Part shown: positions 44,525 to 53,324 of the stretch, one piece after another
Numbering within the stretch: position 1 is the stretch's first letter
Layout of the letters: every line of letters begins with the position of its first letter
Origin: Cyclobacteriaceae bacterium
Lineage (GTDB): Bacteria; Bacteroidota; Bacteroidia; Cytophagales; Cyclobacteriaceae
DNA length: 64,000 nt
Reading direction: 5' to 3'
NCBI GenBank assembly: GCA_016786585.1
Contig: JAEUUI010000024.1
Coordinates: 1 to 64,000 of the forward strand
Translations under genes and position numbers: made by a program
Notes under the pieces: model-generated
Seen by the model: only the letters and a program-made list of their open reading frames with translations
Told to the model about the DNA's origin: nothing
Database searches by the model: none

Positions 44525-47500
44525 TTAATAAGTTAAGTTGAGTCCTACGAGGAAGGTACGTGGACGGGGATAAAAGTTATTATCGATACCGTTCGCTACT
44601 TCAGGATCCAGACCGCTGTACTTTGTGATAAAGAACGCGTTTTGAACAGTGAAGCTGACTCTTGCCTTCAACTTTTCTGTAAAGAGCTGGGTGAAATTAT
44701 ACCCAAGACTGATGTTATCCATCTTAAAGAACGAAGCATTCTCCACGTAGTAGTCTGAGAAATACTGTGGGTTTGCAAACTTCGTATCATTTACAGCAGT
44801 CGGGAGGTTGTTGAAAAATCCTGACTGGTTATACAATGAAGAGTAGAGCGCCCTGTTTGATGACACGTTGTTGTATACATAGTTTCCGATGCTGATACGG
44901 CCTGCCATGAATAAATCCAATTTTTTATAGCGAAGAGTGGTGTTCAAGCCGATTAAATGATTAGCAGCCGGGCTCTTATAACGGTATCTATTCTTAAGGT
45001 TTGCAGTTACGTTTCCACCTTCTCCGGAACGATCTACATAAACACCTTCAATCGGATTTCCTTTAGAGTCATAAACCTGCTGGAATACAAAAAACGAGTT
45101 TATTGGATATCCCACCTGTTGATTTTGGACTGTATTCCCGACACCGCCAGCAATACCACCAGCAGCAACACCTGGATAATCTGGATCATCAAGCAATGTC
45201 AACTTTGTAATCTTATTCTTATTGTGCGCTAGGTTGACACCAAAATTCCACTCGAAGTTTTCTGTTTTTACAGGAGCAGTATTAAGCGTGATCTCAACAC
45301 CATTATTTTCCATGCTTCCAACGTTTGTTGTCAGGAAGTTTGAGAAGTTACTACCTGCCGCAATCGGTACGAAGTTGAGCAAATCGTCTGTAACGCGCTT
45401 GTAAACTTCAATCGATCCAGTGATAAGATTATTTAAAACTCCGAAATCAAGACCTACGTTGTAGGTCGTAGTTTCCTCCCATTTTATATTCTTGTCATAC
45501 GGGTTTGGTCTCAAAGTACCATAGAACTGATTTCCAAATTGATAAGAGGCTCCCAGCGTGCTTTGCTGATAAATTGCAAGATATGGGTAATAGCCTCCGA
45601 TATCTTGTTGCCCTGTAATACCATAGCCTGCACGTAACTTAAGATTTGAAATTGCCTTTACGTCTGTGAGGAATGATTCCTGCGAAAGATTCCAGGCTAA
45701 CGCCAAAGCCGGGAAATATCCCCATCTGTTTTCTTTCGAAAAGCGGGAAGAACCATCTGCACGGAAACTTACTGTAGCCAAATATTTTTCTTTCAATGAA
45801 TAGTTAGCACGACCAAAGAACGACACGAGGAAGTTCTCGTTTTTATACTGAGTGTCGTTGGATACCAATGTGCCGTCCGTGTTGCGGGTATAATTTGATC
45901 CTTCGCGCTGAAAATGCTGCCATGAATAACCACCCGTAACATCAAGTTTATGATCACCAAATGTCTTGCGATAGTTCAAATACATGTCAAGTAATTCCGA
46001 CTTATTCGTTGCATCGTAGTTAGTAAGGCGATTTTGCGGTGCAGCTAAAAAGCCTGCGTCTTCATCGATATTATTGTGACCATCTCCTACCTGACGGTCG
46101 AAGCCCGCGTTCACTGTTGCCATCACATCAGTAAAGAATGGCAAGCGGTAGTCGACCTTAATGTTACCAAGAGTACGATTAACATTCGATCTGTTGTTAG
46201 TTTGATTAATAAGAGCAACCGGGTTAGCAACCCCAATCGGGTTTCTGTCACCTTCAGGATTGTTCGATCCATCAGGCAAAGCCTGGTTTAATGCTGTCCA
46301 GGTAAAATATCCACCCCAACGTTCGTTACCGTTCTTCACGGGTTGTGTAGGGTCAAAAGCCACCGCAGAACCCACAGCGCCTTCATTACCAAAATTATGT
46401 TTGGCATATGATGTCTTTAAGTTTGCGCTAATGTTAAGCGCATTATTGAAGAAAGATGGGTTAAGCTTAAGGTCTAATGAATTTCTGGACATGTCCGTAT
46501 TCTTGAGGATACCTTCCTGATTGGTGTGACCAAGCGATATTCTGTAAGGGATATTCTTAACTGATCCGGAAATTCCAACGTTATGGTCTGTAGAAATTGC
46601 CGTTCTGAAAATCTCTTTTTGCCAGTCGGTGTTTTCAGTGCCGAGACGCGCAAGAGCAGCGGCATCCAATCCGGAGAAACCATCAGCTTCGAGCTGAGTA
46701 GCAAGTGCCCGAACCTGGTCACCGGTCATTACGTCTACAAATTTCATCGCCTTACTTACGCCTACCGTTCCGTTGTAGAAGATTTGCATCTTGTCCTGAG
46801 AGCCCTTCTTCGTTGTAATGATAATAACGCCGTTTGATGCACGTGAACCGTATATCGCAGTTGCTGATGCATCTTTCAATACGGTGAATGTTTCAATGTC
46901 ATTTGGGTTAATTGTCGAAAGGATGTTTGGACTACCCGAAACTCCGCCATTATCTACCGGAAATCCATCGATCACAATAAGCGGATCATTGCTGGCAGTT
47001 AATGAAGAACCACCTCGGATTCGAATTGTTGAAGAAGCACCAGGCGCGCCACCTGAACTAACTACGGATACACCGGCAATCTTTCCTAAAAGAAGGTCTT
47101 GCGGTGAACCCATTACGCCTTTATTAAAATTTTTGCTGTTCAACGTTACAACAGCACCCGTAACATCTTTCCGTTCAACCGTTCCATAACCTACCACAAC
47201 AACTTCCGATAGTTGAGTGACATCGGATTGCATGGACACAGAAACGTTGGTTTGGTTTCCGACAGTGATTTCCTGCGAAACCATGCCTACAAACGAGAAT
47301 ACGAGGATTGCGTTCGGGCCAACCGAGATGGTATAATTACCCTCTGCATCAGAAATCACGCCATTGCTGGTGCCCTTTTCAGCAATGCTAACTCCCGGCA
47401 TACCAGATCCATCGTCTGCCGAAGTTACTTTTCCACTAACAGTTCTGCTCTGGGCCGAGGCAACCGCGGCTGTGAAGATGAGTAGAACCGTGAGATACCT

Positions 47501-47527
47501 GCTTAGTAACAGATAAAATTTTGTCAT
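44525..47527 (-). CDS. susC: SusC/RagA-family TonB-dependent transporter
   Basis: This 1000-residue outer-membrane importer of oligosaccharides has a signal peptide (about 1-25), a carboxypeptidase-like beta domain (about 28-105; GKVTSADDGSGMPGVSI), a SusC-type TonB box region (LSEVVVVGYGT), a plug (about 115-235; IRIRGGSSLTASNDPLIVID, NGVIIITTKKG), and a long barrel ending in FLVGLNLTY. It heads the seven-gene minus-strand sus operon. A 437-bp region with a perfect LacI-type palindrome separates it from the divergent regulator. Specificity for maltodextrin or starch is inferred from the operon. Confidence 0.96.
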   Translation of the reverse strand: MTKFYLLLSRYLTVLLIFTAAVASAQSRTVSGKVTSADDGSGMPGVSIAEKGTSNGVISDAEGNYTISVGPNAILVFSFVGMVSQEITVGNQTNVSVSMQSDVTQLSEVVVVGYGTVERKDVTGAVVTLNSKNFNKGVMGSPQDLLLGKIAGVSVVSSGGAPGASSTIRIRGGSSLTASNDPLIVIDGFPVDNGGVSGSPNILSTINPNDIETFTVLKDASATAIYGSRASNGVIIITTKKGSQDKMQIFYNGTVGVSKAMKFVDVMTGDQVRALATQLEADGFSGLDAAALARLGTENTDWQKEIFRTAISTDHNVGISGSVKNIPYRISLGHTNQEGILKNTDMSRNSLDLKLNPSFFNNALNISANLKTSYAKHNFGNEGAVGSAVAFDPTQPVKNGNERWGGYFTWTALNQALPDGSNNPEGDRNPIGVANPVALINQTNNRSNVNRTLGNIKVDYRLPFFTDVMATVNAGFDRQVGDGHNNIDEDAGFLAAPQNRLTNYDATNKSELLDMYLNYRKTFGDHKLDVTGGYSWQHFQREGSNYTRNTDGTLVSNDTQYKNENFLVSFFGRANYSLKEKYLATVSFRADGSSRFSKENRWGYFPALALAWNLSQESFLTDVKAISNLKLRAGYGITGQQDIGGYYPYLAIYQQSTLGASYQFGNQFYGTLRPNPYDKNIKWEETTTYNVGLDFGVLNNLITGSIEVYKRVTDDLLNFVPIAAGSNFSNFLTTNVGSMENNGVEITLNTAPVKTENFEWNFGVNLAHNKNKITKLTLLDDPDYPGVAAGGIAGGVGNTVQNQQVGYPINSFFVFQQVYDSKGNPIEGVYVDRSGEGGNVTANLKNRYRYKSPAANHLIGLNTTLRYKKLDLFMAGRISIGNYVYNNVSSNRALYSSLYNQSGFFNNLPTAVNDTKFANPQYFSDYYVENASFFKMDNISLGYNFTQLFTEKLKARVSFTVQNAFFITKYSGLDPEVANGIDNNFYPRPRTFLVGLNLTY

Positions 47528-47677
47528 ACGGTTTTAGGTTAGAGTGTAGAGTTATGTTTAAAGCCAAAAAATGTATTGAACCGGTTAGGAGAGCAAGGCA
47601 TTTTTTACGGCATTCAATTTTGCTCGTTAATCAATCATTCACAACAAAATCCTTGGAATAAATGCAGGAAACGTATC

Positions 47678-47691
47678 CGCAAACGTTTGCG
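47678..47691. promoter_or_regulatory. Perfect LacI-family operator palindrome upstream of susC
   Basis: CGCAAACGTTTGCG is a perfect 14-bp palindrome with the central CG step typical of LacI-family operators. It lies 151 bp before the susC start and 274 bp before the regulator gene. The likely ligand is the regulator encoded at 47965-49002 (inference). Confidence 0.72.
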
Positions 47692-47927
47692 AAAAAACTG
47701 ACTTAAACAAAACCGCAACACGCGTTTGAGGCTTTACTGAGATACACACAGCATCCGATTATCCATGAATTAAAAATCCATTTCATTCATCATCTCAATT
47801 AGGGGTCGGCATCTTGATCTACAACGCTTACGTAACGACTTCGACTTGTTGGTAAGGCGAATGACTATAGCTCGTCTCGGTGATCAGATTCAAAACAGGA
47901 AAACCGCAACCTTTTTCAATCGGTTGT

Positions 47928-47939
47928 GCAACAAGTTGC
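47928..47939. promoter_or_regulatory. Possible autoregulatory operator before lacI
   Basis: GCAACAAGTTGC shares the GCAA-N4-TTGC form of the other two sites and lies 26 bp before the regulator start codon, a fitting place for autoregulation. It lacks the central CG, so it is weaker evidence. Confidence 0.4.
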
Positions 47940-47964
47940 GGTGCAATTGCAGTATATTTGTTTT

Positions 47965-49002
47965 ATGAGATATATTCAGGTAACGATCAAAGACATAGCA
48001 CGGGAATTAGGGATCTCCCCCTCTACCGTTTCCAGAGCACTCAAAGATCATCCGGATATCAGTCCGGAAACTAAAAAAGCAGTCAATGCCCTGGCTGAAA
48101 AACTTAACTATCAGCCTAACATTGTGGCACTTAGCCTCCGCCAAAGCAAAACAAACACCATTGGCGTTATCATCCCGGAGATTGTGCATTTCTTCTTTTC
48201 AACAGTGATCAGCGGCATTGAAGATGTTGCGTACAGTGCTGGCTACAACGTTATCCTGGCTCAGTCAAACGAATCCCTGCAGCGCGAAAAAACGGACATC
48301 AAAGCACTTTTTAACAGCCGTGTAGACGGAATGTTAATGTCGATTTCCCGTGAAACAACGAATTTTGACCACATTGAGGCCATTTTGTCTAAGGGTGTTC
48401 CGATCGTTTTCTTCGACCGGGTTCATAACAGTCCCCAGTCAAGCAAAGTGATTGTTGACGACTTCGAGGGGGCAAAAGAGGCCACCCTCCATTTAATTGA
48501 ACAAGGCTGCAAACGCATTGCGCACCTGGAAGGCCCGCCAAACCTGGCAATCAGCAAACAGCGACTGGAAGGCTACAAAACAGCCCTAAATCAGCATAAA
48601 ATGCCCATTTACCCGGAACTAATCGTGTCGTGCCCGTCGGGTACGATCGAAGAAGGTAAAGAGGCCACCGAGAAATTGATGGCGCTGAAAAATCCGCCAG
48701 ACGGCATTTTCTCTACCAACGACCCGGCAGCTATGGGCGCCATGCAGGCGATCAAAGAAAAAGGCCTGAAAATCCCGAAAGACATTGCAGTAGCAGGTTT
48801 TAGTAACTGGTTCTTCAGCTCTCTGATGGATCCACCTTTGACCACGGTCGACCAGCCCGGTTTTGAAATGGGCCAGGAAGCCGCCCGCCTGCTCATCCGC
48901 CATATCGAAATGAAGGATAAGGATAACGCCGAACTCAAATCCGAAACCAAGGTGTTGAAGACCCGGCTTATCGTTCGGGCATCATCGCTTAAGAAGAAGT
49001 AA
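47965..49002 (+). CDS. LacI-family transcriptional regulator
   Basis: This 345-residue DNA-binding regulator starts at 47965 (MRYIQVTIKDIARELG); the frame from 47926 would add 13 residues ahead of the helix-turn-helix. The HTH (TIKDIARELGISPSTVSRAL) and hinge helix (NIVALSLRQSKTNTIG) are complete. The periplasmic-binding-protein-like effector domain includes DGMLMSISRET, VFFDRV and GFSNWFFSS. It is divergent from susC and precedes GH31, SLC45-MFS and esterase genes. It likely senses maltose or a maltodextrin and binds the GCAA-N4-TTGC dyads here and before the GlgE operon (inference). Confidence 0.94.
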   Translation: MRYIQVTIKDIARELGISPSTVSRALKDHPDISPETKKAVNALAEKLNYQPNIVALSLRQSKTNTIGVIIPEIVHFFFSTVISGIEDVAYSAGYNVILAQSNESLQREKTDIKALFNSRVDGMLMSISRETTNFDHIEAILSKGVPIVFFDRVHNSPQSSKVIVDDFEGAKEATLHLIEQGCKRIAHLEGPPNLAISKQRLEGYKTALNQHKMPIYPELIVSCPSGTIEEGKEATEKLMALKNPPDGIFSTNDPAAMGAMQAIKEKGLKIPKDIAVAGFSNWFFSSLMDPPLTTVDQPGFEMGQEAARLLIRHIEMKDKDNAELKSETKVLKTRLIVRASSLKKK

Positions 49003-49123
49003 TCGTAATAGCGAATCTCGCAGTCGCTACTTTATTCAGATTTACTTATCCGCTCCGATATTGAAAATCCGCAATCGTTTTCGGAATTTCCTGTAATCAC
49101 CTGCATGGTTAACCGGCCTAATT

Positions 49124-49150
49124 GCACTTACTTTAGGTGAAATTAAGTGC
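49124..49150 (+). promoter_or_regulatory. Hairpin just before the GH31 start codon
   Basis: GCACTTA / TAAGTGC forms a 7-bp stem with a 13-base loop, ending three bases before the ATG at 49154. It has no T-run, so a terminator is unlikely. It could modulate ribosome access or be an operator-like dyad. Confidence 0.35.
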
Positions 49151-49153
49151 TTC

Positions 49154-51556
49154 ATGCCCTCAAACTCCTTAAGCCTGCCAACAGGCGCCCTTGCATCCTG
49201 GTCAAAATCACCTGCCGGAATCTCAGGAAAAACTTCCAACGGTTTTTTTAAGATCGAATTCTATTCCGAATCTGTCGTGCGGATTGTAAACAGCCGGAAT
49301 GAATCCTTCAATGATTTTTCATATGCCGTAGTTGCCACCCCGCAACCGATCAGGTTTGACATCAACGAAAATGAAACTTCAGTGGAGCTGCATACCGCAT
49401 CCCTAAAAATTGCCATCAATAAATCGGCCTTTTCAATCAGCTTCAGAACTGTTACCGATGAACTGATTAATGAAGACGATGCCTTAGGCACCCGTTGGAA
49501 CAGCGGCCAGGTAGCCACCTATAAAAAACTTCAGGAGGGCGAACGCTTTATCGGCCTTGGTGAAAAGAACGGACCGCTCGATCGTAAAGGCCGGGGCTAT
49601 GTTAACTGGAACACCGACAACTTTGGCTACAGTCCGGATGCCGATCCGTTGTACAGTTCGGTTCCCTTCTACATCGGTATTCATCATAAAGTTGTTTACG
49701 GAATTTATCTCGACAACAGTTCACGAACACAATTCAACTTCGGGGCATCCAACGATCGGTTTGCAAGCTTTTCTGCCGATGCGGGTGAAATGAACTATTA
49801 CTTCATCGGTGGAAACTCCGTAAGCGACATCATTACTTCATACACTGCCCTAACCGGGCGCATGCCATTGCCTCCGCTTTGGAGTATCGGATATCAGCAA
49901 TGCCGTTACAGTTACTACCCTGATCGCGAAGTCATCAGCATTGCTGAGAATTTCCGTGAACGCGACTTTCCGGGAGATGCCATTGTGCTCGACATTCATT
50001 ACATGGATGCATACAAGATCTTTACGTGGGATCCAAAAACTTTCCCGGACCCCAAGTCGATGATCAAAAAATTAAAAGAGCATGGATTTGAAGTGGTTGT
50101 AATGTGTGATCCGGGAATTAAGATCGAAGAAGGTTACGAACCGTATGAATCCGGAAAGCAGGAAGGAATCTTCATCAAGTACCCTGATGGCAAAGAATAT
50201 TCAGGCCAGGTTTGGCCGGGTTGGTGTCACTTCCCTGACTTTACAAATGCAAAAACCCGCGCGTGGTGGGGCGAACATTTCAAAGATTATGTTGAACTCG
50301 GAGTTGAAGGTTTCTGGAACGACATGAACGAGATCGCTACGTGGGGAAACATGCTGCCTGACGTGATTGAATTTGAAATGGATGGAAGAAAAGGTACCGC
50401 GCTTGAAGGCCGTAACTTGTTTGGCTTCCAGATGTCGCGCAGCACCTACGAAGGCACTAAAAAGTTATTAAAGAATAAAAGACCTTTCAACCTGACACGT
50501 TCCGCTTTCGCGGGAGCGCAACGTTACACGGCTGTCTGGACCGGTGATAACGTGGCATATGATGCACACATGCTTGCAGGTGTGCGCCTGGTAAACAGTA
50601 TGGGTTTGTCAGGACTGGCATTTACGGGTTATGATATTGGCGGATTTGTTGGCAATGCCGATGAAAAACTCTTTGCACGGTGGATGGCCATTGGAGCCTT
50701 CTCTCCTTTCTTTCGTGGACATTCAATGATTAACAGTCGCGATTCAGAGCCGTGGTCGTACGGAGAAAAAGTGGAAGAGATTTCACGCAACTTCATGAAG
50801 CTTCGGTACCGGCTTCTTCCTTATCTGTATTCTTTATTTTATGAAGCAAGTCAAACCGGTTTGCCGATTAACCGAAGTCTCGCAATTGACTTTACCTTCG
50901 ATGACCTCGTGTACGATCACCGGTATCACAATCAATATTTATTCGGGCCGGCATTGATGGTAGCTCCCGTTGAAAGTTCAAAAGATCTTGTCAAGGTTTA
51001 TCTGCCCGAAGGCGAATGGTACGATTTGTTTACCGATCAGCACCATGCAGGAAGCCGTGAGATTGTAGCGGATTGTCCGATGGAACAGCTTCCGGTTTTT
51101 GTAAGAGGTTCTTCGATAATCCCGATGCGCGAGCGTGCCGGAATCAATACCCGTGATTACGGAGATACACTGGAAGTTCACTTGTATAAAGGAACGCATA
51201 TCAACACATTTACCTTGTATGACGATGACGGATCTTCGTTCGACCATGAGAATGGCAGCTTTGCCAGACGACACATTTCATACAACCCGATTCAGGCTTC
51301 TTTAACCTTATCGGCAACGGAAGGAAATTACCAGGCACCGTATAAAAAGCTTAAGATTTGTTTCCATGGTTTTGCAGAGCTGGATTCTGTGAAAGTTAAC
51401 TCCGGAGAAACGAATCTTGAATTTGGTGAATATCGATTTGTTCAGCCCATATCAAATTACGATCCGGTCGGGACAATGCCGGAAGGATTGAAGATCAATT
51501 CGTTAAAGTATATTGTTACTAACTATTCTCCTGACCAGCTTGAGATAAGCTGGTAG
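49154..51556 (+). CDS. Alpha-glucosidase, glycoside hydrolase family 31
   Basis: This 800-residue GH31 enzyme releases glucose from the non-reducing ends of alpha-glucans. It has an N-terminal beta-sandwich (about 1-235), the barrel with FWNDMNEIATW (nucleophile Asp) and WTGDNVAYDAHM (acid/base Asp), GYDIGGFVGNADEKLFARW, and C-terminal beta domains (GEWYDLFT). There is no clear signal peptide, so it may act in the cytoplasm or be exported by another route. It lies between the LacI regulator and the SLC45 transporter, 151 bp and 19 bp away. The expected substrates are maltose and maltodextrins. Confidence 0.95.
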   Translation: MPSNSLSLPTGALASWSKSPAGISGKTSNGFFKIEFYSESVVRIVNSRNESFNDFSYAVVATPQPIRFDINENETSVELHTASLKIAINKSAFSISFRTVTDELINEDDALGTRWNSGQVATYKKLQEGERFIGLGEKNGPLDRKGRGYVNWNTDNFGYSPDADPLYSSVPFYIGIHHKVVYGIYLDNSSRTQFNFGASNDRFASFSADAGEMNYYFIGGNSVSDIITSYTALTGRMPLPPLWSIGYQQCRYSYYPDREVISIAENFRERDFPGDAIVLDIHYMDAYKIFTWDPKTFPDPKSMIKKLKEHGFEVVVMCDPGIKIEEGYEPYESGKQEGIFIKYPDGKEYSGQVWPGWCHFPDFTNAKTRAWWGEHFKDYVELGVEGFWNDMNEIATWGNMLPDVIEFEMDGRKGTALEGRNLFGFQMSRSTYEGTKKLLKNKRPFNLTRSAFAGAQRYTAVWTGDNVAYDAHMLAGVRLVNSMGLSGLAFTGYDIGGFVGNADEKLFARWMAIGAFSPFFRGHSMINSRDSEPWSYGEKVEEISRNFMKLRYRLLPYLYSLFYEASQTGLPINRSLAIDFTFDDLVYDHRYHNQYLFGPALMVAPVESSKDLVKVYLPEGEWYDLFTDQHHAGSREIVADCPMEQLPVFVRGSSIIPMRERAGINTRDYGDTLEVHLYKGTHINTFTLYDDDGSSFDHENGSFARRHISYNPIQASLTLSATEGNYQAPYKKLKICFHGFAELDSVKVNSGETNLEFGEYRFVQPISNYDPVGTMPEGLKINSLKYIVTNYSPDQLEISW

Positions 51557-51575
51557 GTTTCTAACCTAAACATCT

Positions 51576-53324
51576 ATGTCATCCATCTCCAGTACTAACA
51601 AACCCCGCCTGAGCTTCTGGCAAATCTGGAACATGAGTTTCGGGTTCCTTGGAATTCAATTCGGATTTGCGCTTCAAAACGCCAATACCAGCCGGATTTT
51701 CGAAACCCTTGGCGCTGACACAGACAATCTTGCTGTTTATTGGCTCGCTGCTCCCATCACCGGACTAATTGTGCAACCGATCATCGGGTTCTACAGCGAT
51801 CGCACCTGGCACAAGACCTGGGGGCGCAGACGTCCCTATTTTACAGTAGGTGCAATTTTGGCTTCGATCGCGCTTTGCCTGATGCCGAATTCTTCGCTGC
51901 TGTGGATGGCCGTTGGCGTGTTATGGATCATGGACGCATCAATAAACATTAGCATGGAACCGTTCCGCGCGTTTGTCGGAGATATGCTTCCTCCCTCACA
52001 GCGCACCGGGGGATTTGCGATGCAAAGTTTTTTTATTGGCCTCGGAGCAGTTGTCGCGTCTGCTTTACCATGGATGTTCTCCAATTGGTTTGGAATCAAT
52101 GACAATTCAACCGGCATTACGTCTGCTGTTAAATACTCGTTCTATATCGGGGCGTTCATGTTACTGGCGTGTGTTCTTTGGACAGTATTCACAACAAAAG
52201 AATACCCTCCATCGGAAGAATCGGAAGCGAACTTAACAAAACGCGAAAAGCGCAAAATTGATAACGAACCTAAGTACAGAAAGAAGTTCTTCGACATTGG
52301 TCTCATTCTTCTGCTGATTAGTGTCGCATTTGGGACGCTGGTCTATTTCTTCAAGCTGGAGAAAGAGTTATACGTCTTAGCTTTTGGCTTTGCGCTCTTT
52401 GGAATCGTACACATGCTTTCATCCATTTACATAAGCCAGGGCCGTTCGTATTTGGGTATTGTCAGCATCGTCAAGGATTTTAATACCATGCCAAAAACCA
52501 TGGTCCAGCTTGCCTCTGTGCAGTTCTTTTCGTGGTTTGCGTTGTTCGCGATGTGGATTTACACAACGTCTGCCACAACAAGTCATATGTATGACATGAA
52601 GCTAACCAATCAACAGGTTGGTTATTTATACGAACAAACCGAGCATGTGCCGCCAGCTATTTACGACAGTTTAAAAACTACGAAAGAAGCTATGCAGCTC
52701 GAGTTCAAAAAACTTGAGAATTTCCGCAGTGAAAACGAAACTCAAATAAATATCAAGGTGGCTGGATTCTTTCTCGACAAAAAAATTGCTCCGACTCTAG
52801 AAACGCCTGTTGTTGATCGTCTGAAATACGTAAAGTCACAATATGACAGAGGTGGCGACTGGGTTGGATTTTTATTCGCGATTTATAACGGAATAGCAGC
52901 GCTTGCAGCGATTTGTCTGCCGTTTTTAGCAAAAGTTACCAGCAGACGAATAACCCACCTGATTGCCCTTACCTGTGGTGCTCTTGGGTTGATTTCGTTT
53001 TACTTCATCACGGATCCGGATAGCCTCTGGATGTCGATGATCGGTGTTGGCATTGCATGGGCAAGCATACTTTCCATTCCATACGCGATGCTCTCAGGAT
53101 CTTTGCCGGCAGAAAAAATGGGCTATTATATGGGCGTATTCAATTTTTTCATCGTGATCCCACAAATTGTAGCTGGAACTTTGCTTGGTTTCATGCTGAA
53201 CAATCTCTTTCATTACCATTCGATTTATATCCTGGTTGCGGGTGGTGTTTCCATGCTGATTGCTGGCTTGCTTTGCCTGCGCGTACGTGATGAAGATGAA
53301 GTAGTGATAAAACAAAAGGTATGA
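51576..53324 (+). CDS. SLC45-type MFS sugar transporter (maltose/glucoside)
   Basis: This 582-residue inner-membrane transporter has about 12 helices and matches the SLC45/GPH-like MFS proteins that carry sucrose or maltose. Diagnostic segments are MSFGFLGIQFGFALQNANTS, PIIGFYSDRTWHKTWGRRRPYF and the C-terminal SIPYAMLSGSLPAEKMG. A soluble insertion of some 65-80 residues with Lys/Glu-rich helices (about 335-410) sits between two helices in the middle of the protein and is not usual in the family. It starts 19 bp after GH31 and overlaps the esterase start by 4 bp. It most likely moves maltose into the cytoplasm, where GH65 and maltokinase act. Confidence 0.93.
   Translation: MSSISSTNKPRLSFWQIWNMSFGFLGIQFGFALQNANTSRIFETLGADTDNLAVYWLAAPITGLIVQPIIGFYSDRTWHKTWGRRRPYFTVGAILASIALCLMPNSSLLWMAVGVLWIMDASINISMEPFRAFVGDMLPPSQRTGGFAMQSFFIGLGAVVASALPWMFSNWFGINDNSTGITSAVKYSFYIGAFMLLACVLWTVFTTKEYPPSEESEANLTKREKRKIDNEPKYRKKFFDIGLILLLISVAFGTLVYFFKLEKELYVLAFGFALFGIVHMLSSIYISQGRSYLGIVSIVKDFNTMPKTMVQLASVQFFSWFALFAMWIYTTSATTSHMYDMKLTNQQVGYLYEQTEHVPPAIYDSLKTTKEAMQLEFKKLENFRSENETQINIKVAGFFLDKKIAPTLETPVVDRLKYVKSQYDRGGDWVGFLFAIYNGIAALAAICLPFLAKVTSRRITHLIALTCGALGLISFYFITDPDSLWMSMIGVGIAWASILSIPYAMLSGSLPAEKMGYYMGVFNFFIVIPQIVAGTLLGFMLNNLFHYHSIYILVAGGVSMLIAGLLCLRVRDEDEVVIKQKV

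Larger units (their letters stand above)
47528..47964. promoter_or_regulatory. Divergent control region between susC and the LacI regulator
   Basis: This 437-bp region holds no convincing gene. It must contain the promoters of both the sus operon (leftward) and the lacI-GH31-MFS-esterase genes (rightward). Two dyads of GCAA-N4-TTGC form are present, one at 47678-47691 and one at 47928-47939. I could not pick clear TTTG / TAnnTTTG promoters on either strand. Confidence 0.6.

Noticed and set aside
47528-47964. Small RNA or leader gene in the susC-lacI gap
   Set aside because: No terminator or open frame of note was found; only operator-like dyads could be supported.
49071-49082. GCAATCGTTTTC as a fourth operator before GH31
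   Set aside because: Only one half-site matches GCAA-N4-TTGC, so it is within random expectation.
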